The notes under the pieces are model-generated. The model saw only the letters and a list, made by a program, of their open reading frames with translations, was not told where the DNA came from and did not search any database. A program made the translations under genes and the position numbers. A stretch of DNA of 8,708 nt. Origin: an uncultured Selenomonadaceae bacterium. GTDB lineage: Bacteria; Bacillota; Negativicutes; Selenomonadales; Selenomonadaceae. Shown here piece after piece: positions 1 to 5,364 of this stretch. Location: positions 1 to 8,708 of the forward strand of contig CAJOQC010000046.1 in NCBI GenBank assembly GCA_905236785.1, in the 5' to 3' direction. The first letter of the stretch is position 1. Every line of letters starts with the position of its first letter.

Positions 1-50
1 CAAAAATAATCAAACTTTAACCCCTTGCACAAATCCATCCCACACTGCGG

Positions 51-80
51 ATTATACAATGGAGTTGTTGCATTTGTCAA
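51..80 (-). promoter_or_regulatory. Strong leftward sigma70-type promoter for a gene beyond the window
   Basis: Read on the minus strand, a perfect TTGACA (80-75) is followed after 18 bp by a perfect TATAAT (56-51), so transcription should start near position 44 and leave the window to the left. Both boxes match the consensus at all six positions; only the spacer is one base longer than ideal. The upstream operon on the same strand ends at 222, so this is probably the separate promoter of the next minus-strand gene, which cannot be seen here. Confidence 0.75.
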
Positions 81-112
81 TAACATTTTTTATTTTCCCT
101 AAAATTTTAACG

Positions 113-120
113 AGAAATAG
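113..120. repeat. Target-site duplication, left copy
   Basis: AGAAATAG directly abuts the left end of the 121-239 element. It matches GGAAATAG at the right end in seven of eight bases, as expected for a duplicated insertion target. Confidence 0.65.
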
Positions 121-239
121 GTTACTATTCACTTGTAGACCCGAACCCCCTCCGTCAGCCCTACGGGCTGCCGCCTCCCCTTTAAGGAGAGATGCCGCGA
201 AGCGGCGGAGAGGTTACTTGCTTAGCTGTGAACAGTAAC
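121..239. mobile_element. MITE-like hairpin-rich element with terminal inverted repeats
   Basis: The ends are GTTACTATTCAC (121-132) and GTGAACAGTAAC (228-239), which are reverse complements at 11 of 12 positions. They are flanked by the near-identical octamers AGAAATAG (113-120) and GGAAATAG (240-247). Inside are two perfect hairpins: CAGCCC/GGGCTG (156-161 with 165-170) and GCCGC/GCGGC (194-198 with 202-206). There is also a weaker CTCC/GGAG pairing around 175-190, and CCTCCG near 149-154 can pair with CGGAG near 205-210, so the core may fold as a cruciform. At 119 bp it cannot encode a transposase and would be mobilised in trans. It overlaps the 3' end of the upstream gene and supplies that gene's last five codons and stop. 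A 32-bp stretch of its core recurs at 8631-8662. Confidence 0.75.
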
Positions 240-908
240 GGAAATAGTTTGATTTCGTATGTCTTGCAAATATTTTGTTAAATGCAAATTTAGCTTTTCC
301 GACAGGTGCGCCAAATCCCGCGCATCAAAGTCATAGGTCACCACCGACAACCCCCGTATTCGCGATTCGCCGAAAAATTCGTCCCGCAATATGTTATAGA
401 AAAGGTCAAACCCGCTGTTTGCCTTAAAATCCGCATACTCAAAAATGAGATAGGAATCGTTGGCAAGGGCAAAGGGCTTATCGGGGCGGCAAAAAAGAGC
501 GAACCCCTCCGCGCTTTCGGGCAGGGGATAATCCCACTTATTAAGTTCCTTTTGCGCCAAAAGCGGGCTTACGGAGCTTCCTTCCGTCATTTCCCGCAGG
601 GTAGCGTCAAAATGTTCCGTTATACGCTCGGTGAAGTCGGGCAAATTGCGGCTTATGAACTCCGTCCGCACGAATTTCATAAGGCCATAAGCGAGCCGTA
701 CTTTATATTCGTTGGTTTCCTCATGATAAAAGGCGGCAAGCTCCAAATGTTTCTCCTCGTCGCCGTAGGAAAAAATCTCATACCTGTCCTCAACCTCTTG
801 CAATGTTTTTTTAAGCGTAAAGCCTCCCTTTGCGGTGGGGAGGCTTTGCAGGTATTCCCATTCGGCCACTTCAGCCTGTATTTTTGTTAAAACTTCCGCG
901 TGCATCAT
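222..908 (-). CDS. Unrecognised soluble protein, coupled to the upstream glycosyltransferase; 3' end inside a MITE
   Basis: I do not recognise this 228-residue protein. It has no signal peptide or membrane segment and is acidic with mixed helix and strand character. The N-terminal 20 residues look helical (MMHAEVLTKIQAEVAEWEYL); aromatic- and acid-rich patches follow (DSYLIFEYADF near 151-161, FDLFYNILRDEFF near 167-179). The start is the ATG at 908, which overlaps the TGA of the preceding glycosyltransferase as ATGA; an AAGG lies four bases upstream, and a second ATG follows immediately. A longer open frame to 962 would lie inside the glycosyltransferase gene and is unlikely. The coupling suggests a job tied to that enzyme, but no function can be assigned. 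The last residues VTVHS and the stop are encoded by the inserted element at 121-239; before insertion the protein probably ended QTISR. Confidence 0.85.
   Translation of the reverse strand: MMHAEVLTKIQAEVAEWEYLQSLPTAKGGFTLKKTLQEVEDRYEIFSYGDEEKHLELAAFYHEETNEYKVRLAYGLMKFVRTEFISRNLPDFTERITEHFDATLREMTEGSSVSPLLAQKELNKWDYPLPESAEGFALFCRPDKPFALANDSYLIFEYADFKANSGFDLFYNILRDEFFGESRIRGLSVVTYDFDARDLAHLSEKLNLHLTKYLQDIRNQTISVTVHS
240..247. repeat. Target-site duplication, right copy
   Basis: GGAAATAG follows the right inverted repeat of the element directly and matches the left flank AGAAATAG except at the first base. It lies inside the coding sequence of the minus-strand gene and encodes part of its TIS tripeptide. 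Confidence 0.65.
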
Positions 909-2137
909 TTCGCCTTCAGTTCGTCGTAACTCATGGCGCGGGTGTGTTTGGTGTGACTCCACTCATGCTCGTTACGATGGATAAAGCCCAAGAATATTAT
1001 CGGTATCCATGTGTAAATAAACACAGGGTAGAGGAGCATATAAAACCACGCCTTTAATTTAGCGCGAATTTTTATGAGGATTATCATGGGGAGAATGTAC
1101 TGCCCAAGCATTATGGCGGTCATAAGTTCCCCGGGCATAAAGCGGTAAATATTGGTGTAAAACGGGGGAAAAGCAAGCTGAATGTAGCTTATGACAATGA
1201 AAAATGTGGAAATCATCAAAAAGTGAGGTTGCAAAAGGTAAATGCAACCGTCCAAAATGCGAATGTCGCGGCGGCGAATGCCTTCTTTTAGCATCTTGGG
1301 GATAAATCGGTGGGCAACGTCGAATTGCCCTTGCGCCCAACGTTTGCGCTGATTCCACGACTGCATGAACGTGAGTGGTTTTTCGTCGTACACTATGGCA
1401 TCATGCGCCCAAGTGGTTTTTATGCCCTCCGCCAAGGATTTCATGGTAAACTCCATATCCTCCGTGAGGCAAGTGGCGCGCCAGCCGTATTTTTGCAAAA
1501 CGTCCGTGGTGATGCACATACCCGTACCGCCCAACACCGCCGACAGACCGATGTTGGTCTTTGCCAAGTGGGAAATGTGGTCGATAACCCAAAAGGCTAT
1601 GGCAAACGTACCCGCCACCCATGTATCATAGGGGTTCTTTGCGTCCAAGTACCCTTGAATTATTTTGTCCCCCTTCATCAAGCGGTTGTTCATTTCCTTC
1701 AAAAAGGCGGGATGCACAAGATTATCCGCGTCAAAAATCGCCACGGCATCGTATTTTTTGTCCATGGCAAAAAGTTTTTCAAACATCCACTCAAGGGCAA
1801 AGCCCTTGCTTTTTTTGGTGGGGTGAGTGCGCTTGCAGACTATCGCCCCTGCGTCGGCGGCAACCTTGGCTGTGTTGTCCGAGCAGTTGTCGGCGATAAC
1901 GTAAATGTCATAAAGTTCCTTTGGGTAGTCAAGGGCGTTAAGGTTTTCCACCAACTGCCCGATAACAGCCTCCTCGTTGTGCGCCGCCACGATAACGGCG
2001 ATTTTCTTTTCGGGGGTTAATATCTTGTTTTCCTTCTTGCGCCACATACCGCAAAAACCGATGACAAAAAAGTAAATCGTAAACATAAAGATGATTATTT
2101 GCAAGGGAACCATTATTATGTCAAAAGGATAATTCAT
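905..2137 (-). CDS. Membrane-bound family 2 (BcsA/IcaA-like) glycosyltransferase
   Basis: A 410-residue integral membrane glycosyltransferase that should transfer sugar from a nucleotide-sugar on the cytoplasmic side of the inner membrane. An N-terminal membrane segment (about 6-30) precedes a GT-A domain with AHNEE (52-56), DNCSDNT (83-89) and the metal-binding DADN (136-139). The acceptor-side TED (225-227) carries the likely catalytic base, and QRKRW (263-267) is the Q-x-x-R-W signature of processive GT2 enzymes such as cellulose, hyaluronan and poly-N-acetylglucosamine synthases. Three or four C-terminal membrane segments follow (about 303-325, 335-355, 363-386). There is no PilZ domain, so no direct c-di-GMP control is evident. 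The ATG at 2137 has a GGAAG about eight bases upstream. It lies 69 bp after pssA and overlaps the next gene by ATGA. Sugar, acceptor and product cannot be told from sequence; the phospholipid-gene context allows either a glycolipid or an exopolysaccharide. Confidence 0.95.
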   Translation of the reverse strand: MNYPFDIIMVPLQIIIFMFTIYFFVIGFCGMWRKKENKILTPEKKIAVIVAAHNEEAVIGQLVENLNALDYPKELYDIYVIADNCSDNTAKVAADAGAIVCKRTHPTKKSKGFALEWMFEKLFAMDKKYDAVAIFDADNLVHPAFLKEMNNRLMKGDKIIQGYLDAKNPYDTWVAGTFAIAFWVIDHISHLAKTNIGLSAVLGGTGMCITTDVLQKYGWRATCLTEDMEFTMKSLAEGIKTTWAHDAIVYDEKPLTFMQSWNQRKRWAQGQFDVAHRFIPKMLKEGIRRRDIRILDGCIYLLQPHFLMISTFFIVISYIQLAFPPFYTNIYRFMPGELMTAIMLGQYILPMIILIKIRAKLKAWFYMLLYPVFIYTWIPIIFLGFIHRNEHEWSHTKHTRAMSYDELKAK

Positions 2138-2206
2138 TCTCGTTCTTCCTTAATCGTTTACATAAAAATTGTATGTTTTATCTTTTAGGAAAAATAAAAC
2201 AAAATA

Positions 2207-2908
2207 TCAGTCCTCTTTGGCGAACAAAGCGCAAAGGGAATTTACTATACCGAATATGGCATAGGCGCAAAACACTCCGGCAAGAATGGCGTAAAAAATC
2301 GCGTCCCTGCCCCAAAACACCGTCACGGCAAAAATAAGCCCCGCCGCGATTTTGGCGATGAGGTAAATTTTTTCCCCCGCGCCCTTAAAGTCCGGGTAGT
2401 GGACTTTGCTAATCATAAGGTACGCCACTGCGGCGATAAGAGCGGGGTAGGCGTAGCCGTATTCGGCAACGGGCAAATCCACCGCGCCGAAAAGAAGCAC
2501 CGTAGAGGCAACAACGCACGCCCCGGCGGGTATGGCCAAGCCCATGAAGTAGCCATGCACCACGGATGTGTTGACGTTAAACCGCGCCAAGCGCCCCATG
2601 CCGCACAGGGCAAAAAGTATGGCCACGGCCTGCCCCAATAAACCAAACCCCGACAAGGCAAACTCATAGGCCAAAATAGCCGGCGCAATGCCGAAAGACC
2701 CAAGGTCGCAAAGAGAATCCATTTCCTTGCCAAGCTCGCTGGACACGCCGAAAAAACGAGCAATTCGTCCGTCAAGCCCGTCGGCTATAAGAGCAAAAAA
2801 AATACAATAAGAGGCCATCACAAGTTCGCCCTTAAAGGTAAATAACAGCGAACACATACCGAAAACCAAATTTAACGAAGTACAAAGATTAGGCAAAATT
2901 TTTTTCAT
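2207..2908 (-). CDS. pssA: CDP-diacylglycerol-serine O-phosphatidyltransferase
   Basis: A 233-residue multi-pass membrane enzyme that joins CDP-diacylglycerol and L-serine to give phosphatidylserine and CMP, the first committed step to phosphatidylethanolamine. The full CDP-alcohol phosphatidyltransferase signature D-x2-D-G-x2-A-R-x8-G-x3-D-x3-D is present: D43, D46, G47, A50, R51, G60, D64 and D68, all at exact spacing. D68 is the family's catalytic base position. The rest is largely hydrophobic, with about six further membrane segments. Length and the MKKILPNLCTSLNLVFG start fit the integral-membrane class I PssA of Bacillus type, not the phospholipase-D-like enzyme of E. coli. It begins three bases after the psd stop (TAA TAA ATG). 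The nearest GGAAGGA lies about 14 bases upstream of the ATG, which is long, so translation may depend on coupling to psd. Confidence 0.97.
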   Translation of the reverse strand: MKKILPNLCTSLNLVFGMCSLLFTFKGELVMASYCIFFALIADGLDGRIARFFGVSSELGKEMDSLCDLGSFGIAPAILAYEFALSGFGLLGQAVAILFALCGMGRLARFNVNTSVVHGYFMGLAIPAGACVVASTVLLFGAVDLPVAEYGYAYPALIAAVAYLMISKVHYPDFKGAGEKIYLIAKIAAGLIFAVTVFWGRDAIFYAILAGVFCAYAIFGIVNSLCALFAKED

Positions 2909-2911
2909 TTA

Positions 2912-3541
2912 TTATTCGCGAATCCTTCCGATAATTGTTTCTCCGCCGGTGACTTTTTGACCTTTCTTCACCAGAACCTCCACGGAGTTTGGCATCACAA
3001 TTTCTACGCATGACCCGAAACGAATGAGGCCGTATAGTTCCCCTTTTTGCAGTTTGTCGTCGATGGTGACCCATGAAACGATGCGCCGCGCCAAAATTCC
3101 GGCAATTTGCGTCACCGTGATACGAAGGCGGTCGTTTTCTATGCCCAACAAGTGATGCTCGTTGTCAAAGCCCACTTCATCCTTGTAAGCCGGCCGAAAT
3201 GCGCCGCAAACGTACTTTTGACATTTAATCTCGCCGTCAATGGGGCTACGGTTGACGTGTACGTCAAACACGGACATAAAGACCGTGACTTTTGTCGCGT
3301 CGCTCCCAACAAAATCATCATGCTCCACGCGGGACACATCCTGCACCGTGCCGTCGGCGGGGGAGAGGACAGCATCCTCGTCGGCAGGGATATTGCGCTT
3401 GGGGTTACGGAAAAAATAGGCGAAGTAAAGCGTAAGCACCCCGGCAAAAATCGCGCCGTAGGGGCTGACAAAAAAGCCCAAAAAAGCGGTAAGACCCGCC
3501 CCGGCCGCGATAAAAGCGTACCCTTCCCGAACGATTGTCAT
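2912..3541 (-). CDS. psd: Phosphatidylserine decarboxylase proenzyme, short archaeal-type
   Basis: A 209-residue pyruvoyl enzyme that decarboxylates phosphatidylserine to phosphatidylethanolamine. Two hydrophobic segments near residues 8-42 anchor it in the membrane and are followed by FRNP (44-47), typical of this family. Catalytic landmarks are visible: SPADG with D63, FMSVFDVHVNRSP with H95, and RFGSCV, where self-cleavage between G176 and S177 would yield a beta chain of 176 residues and an alpha chain of 33 residues with an N-terminal pyruvoyl group. The site is F-G-S, as in the short archaeal-type Psd, not the L-G-S-T of E. coli Psd. The ATG at 3541 has an AAGGGGG six bases upstream. 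It is the first gene of the operon and directly precedes pssA, which makes its substrate. Confidence 0.96.
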   Translation of the reverse strand: MTIVREGYAFIAAGAGLTAFLGFFVSPYGAIFAGVLTLYFAYFFRNPKRNIPADEDAVLSPADGTVQDVSRVEHDDFVGSDATKVTVFMSVFDVHVNRSPIDGEIKCQKYVCGAFRPAYKDEVGFDNEHHLLGIENDRLRITVTQIAGILARRIVSWVTIDDKLQKGELYGLIRFGSCVEIVMPNSVEVLVKKGQKVTGGETIIGRIRE

Positions 3542-3580
3542 GTTTATCCCCCTTTCCTTTATTATTCTTTCTCTCTTGGG

Positions 3581-3609
3581 ATTATAAATTAAATACCCCC
3601 CGTTGTCTA
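3581..3609 (-). promoter_or_regulatory. Promoter of the psd-pssA operon
   Basis: On the minus strand TAGACA (3609-3604, five of six consensus bases) is followed after exactly 17 bp by a perfect TATAAT (3586-3581). Transcription would start near 3574, giving a leader of about 33 nt before the psd start codon, with the ribosome binding site inside it. Confidence 0.75.
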
Positions 3610-3651
3610 CTGATTTTTATGAAAGAGCGGCGGGAATGAAGTTTTTTAAGT

Positions 3652-3680
3652 TTGCCAAAAGCCGCGAATGGTGGTAAAAT
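3652..3680 (+). promoter_or_regulatory. Promoter of the three-gene glycosylation operon
   Basis: TTGCCA (3652-3657) and TAAAAT (3675-3680) are separated by 17 bp, and TGG just before the -10 box forms an extended -10 (TGn). Transcription would start near 3687, about 33 nt before the first start codon. It diverges from the psd promoter; the two -35 boxes are 42 bp apart, so one regulator could act on both. Confidence 0.7.
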
Positions 3681-3719
3681 TTTCTTTGTGAAAAATTATC
3701 GACAAAAGGACGGGGAAAA

Positions 3720-4409
3720 ATGGCGGCGAAAGATTTTCATAAAATAGCATTTATTACCTGCGTCAACGACGAAGATTGGTACGACGAGTGTCTTTTGTAC
3801 CTTAAAAGCCTAAACTTGCCCGAAAATTTTTCCGCCGAATATATCCCCATCCGCAACGCCCAATCCATGACAAGCGGCTACAACTGCGGAATGAAACAGT
3901 CCGACGCAAAATATAAGGTTTATTTGCATCAAGATACCCTAATTGTGAACAAAAATCTTGCGGCGGATTTGGTCAAACTTTTTGCCGACGAATCCATTGG
4001 CGCGGTGGGGGTTATAGGTTGCCGCTCCCTGCCTAAAAGCGGCGTTTGGTGGGATGGACTTCGCACTTACGGCCGGGTGCTTCACGCTTGCGAGCCGGAG
4101 AGCGTGGTGGATTCTCACTGCATGGAACCCGAGGGCGACTGCGCGGAGGTTGAAGCGGTGGACGGGCTTTTTATCGCCACGCAGTACGACGTGCCATGGC
4201 GGGAGGATTTGTTTGACGGCTGGCATCTTTACGACACGTCCCAATGCATGGAGTTTCGGCGGCGAGGCCGGCGCGTGGTGATACCCAACCAACGAAAGGA
4301 CTTTTGGTGTATCCACTGCCCCAAGGAAAAACCATTGGCGGCAGAATACAAGGGCTATCAAAAAATATTCGTCAAAGAATACGGCCGCGAGTTAAACCCC
4401 GAAGTGTAG
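3720..4409 (+). CDS. Glycosyltransferase, PF13712-like (GT2-type short form)
   Basis: A 229-residue soluble protein resembling the 'glycosyltransferase-like family' PF13712 that accompanies TPR/SPINDLY genes. It opens with a Rossmann-like strand (KIAFITCVND, 8-17). LHQD (69-72) stands at the usual place of the DxD nucleotide-sugar motif. VDGLFIAT (147-154), FDGWHLYD (165-172) followed by MEF (177-179), and the histidine of WCIHC (196-200) complete the pattern known for this family. No membrane segment or signal peptide is seen, so it should act in the cytoplasm. The ATG at 3720 has AAAGGA nine bases upstream. It is first in an operon with the methyltransferase-like and family 41 genes. It probably adds a sugar to a protein or to a sugar already placed by the family 41 enzyme; donor and acceptor are unknown. 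Confidence 0.9.
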   Translation: MAAKDFHKIAFITCVNDEDWYDECLLYLKSLNLPENFSAEYIPIRNAQSMTSGYNCGMKQSDAKYKVYLHQDTLIVNKNLAADLVKLFADESIGAVGVIGCRSLPKSGVWWDGLRTYGRVLHACEPESVVDSHCMEPEGDCAEVEAVDGLFIATQYDVPWREDLFDGWHLYDTSQCMEFRRRGRRVVIPNQRKDFWCIHCPKEKPLAAEYKGYQKIFVKEYGRELNPEV

Positions 4410-4416
4410 GCTTGAT

Positions 4417-5364
4417 ATGGAAAACATAAAACCCGAGCTTTTGACTTTCTTGACCGCCACCGATGCAAAAATCACGGTTTTGACGGTGGAAGGCGGAGCG
4501 TATCTTCAAGATTTGCGGCAGATGTTGCCCCGGGCGGAACTTTACGCCGTCTTTGCCGACCCGGAGGACGAAGAAATTGCCCTGTGCGAAAATTTGGGCA
4601 TAAACTTTGCCACCCTTGACATTTACGAAAAGCCGCTCACATTTCCCCATGATTATTTTGATTATATAATCTCCGACCTTACCCTTGAAAAAGCCGCCAA
4701 CCCCCAGGATATTGCAGCGGGGTTCGGGCTGTTCATAAAGCCCACGGGAGCGTGGCTCACCAGCTTTCGGAACATTCGCCATTGGTCCGTGTTGGCGGAC
4801 ATTATGGAAGGTCATTACTACAACGTGGTATCAAGGCTGTATGCCCGCCAAGAATTTGAACGGCTCTTGTACGCTTCTTTTTATAAGGAAGTAAAAATTC
4901 GCCCTCAATTTCGCCGCGACGAAAAAGGGCGGGCGGAAAAATTGGCCTTGGCGGGGTTTGACAACGTGGGGGACGACTTAAACGCCGAGTTTTATCTTGT
5001 GCGAGCGGCGCGGTCAATGCCCGAATTGTCCTTGTTAAAATCCATGTACGACCCGGACACGCGAAAGGAACTGAGCCGTATAATTCACCGTATCGAGTAC
5101 GACGTGTTTGCCTACAAAGAGTGCGCCCGCTTTTGGCAATTTTGCGACGAAAAGAATATTTTTGCCGATTACGCCGCCGCCTTTGTCGAGCAGACGGTGT
5201 TCCATCATGGGCGGTTTTACGACAATTTGTTCCGCAATACGCCAAAAGAGCGTTTGTCTTTTTTGCGGCAAATGGCGGAGGCGGCTCGCCGCGAAGCCTT
5301 GAGCGAAGACAGCGTTTTGTTGTACGAAAATATTTTGCGAAAAATAAACGGGAATTTGTTATGA
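4417..5364 (+). CDS. Methyltransferase-like protein with degenerate SAM motif and helical C-terminal domain
   Basis: A 315-residue soluble protein of two parts. Residues about 15-165 follow a class I methyltransferase layout: a first strand (ITVLTVEGGAYLQDL, 19-33), an acidic loop after strand 2 (LYAVFADPEDE, 42-52), a motif resembling 'FDVI..DVLEH' (FDYIISDLTLEKAANP, 81-96), a strand with K-P-T-G (108-111), and NIRHWSVL (119-126), which is typical of methyltransferases in polysaccharide and flagellin-glycan clusters. The expected glycine-rich D-x-G-C-G-x-G is not there; the matching positions read T-V-E-G-G-A-Y, so SAM binding may be weak or lost. Residues about 205-315 form a charged helical domain that I do not recognise. 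It starts seven bases after the preceding gene, with AGG near 4408-4410 as a weak binding site, and its stop overlaps the next start as ATGA. It may be a structural or specificity partner of the family 41 enzyme. Confidence 0.9.
   Translation: MENIKPELLTFLTATDAKITVLTVEGGAYLQDLRQMLPRAELYAVFADPEDEEIALCENLGINFATLDIYEKPLTFPHDYFDYIISDLTLEKAANPQDIAAGFGLFIKPTGAWLTSFRNIRHWSVLADIMEGHYYNVVSRLYARQEFERLLYASFYKEVKIRPQFRRDEKGRAEKLALAGFDNVGDDLNAEFYLVRAARSMPELSLLKSMYDPDTRKELSRIIHRIEYDVFAYKECARFWQFCDEKNIFADYAAAFVEQTVFHHGRFYDNLFRNTPKERLSFLRQMAEAARREALSEDSVLLYENILRKINGNLL

Noticed and set aside
909..962. Upstream extension of the last minus-strand gene to an ATG at 962
   Set aside because: The extra 18 residues lie wholly inside the glycosyltransferase gene, whereas the ATG at 908 overlaps its stop as ATGA with an AAGG just upstream.
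1310..2020. Long plus-strand open frame opposite the glycosyltransferase gene
   Set aside because: It mirrors a gene with complete GT2 motifs and shows no family resemblance, binding site or promoter of its own.
2138..2206. Internal promoter between pssA and the glycosyltransferase gene
   Set aside because: TACAAT-like and TTGTTT-like boxes occur in AT-rich DNA on the minus strand but about 23 bp apart, and a 5-bp ACATA/TATGT hairpin is too weak to call.
3107..3592. Plus-strand open frame opposite psd
   Set aside because: It is the shadow of a gene with all catalytic residues and runs through the psd promoter and leader.
5121..5360. Eighty-codon extension of the family 41 enzyme into the preceding gene
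   Set aside because: It overlaps the conserved end of the methyltransferase-like gene in another frame and reads as Arg/Cys-rich noise; the ATGA junction at 5361 gives the natural start.
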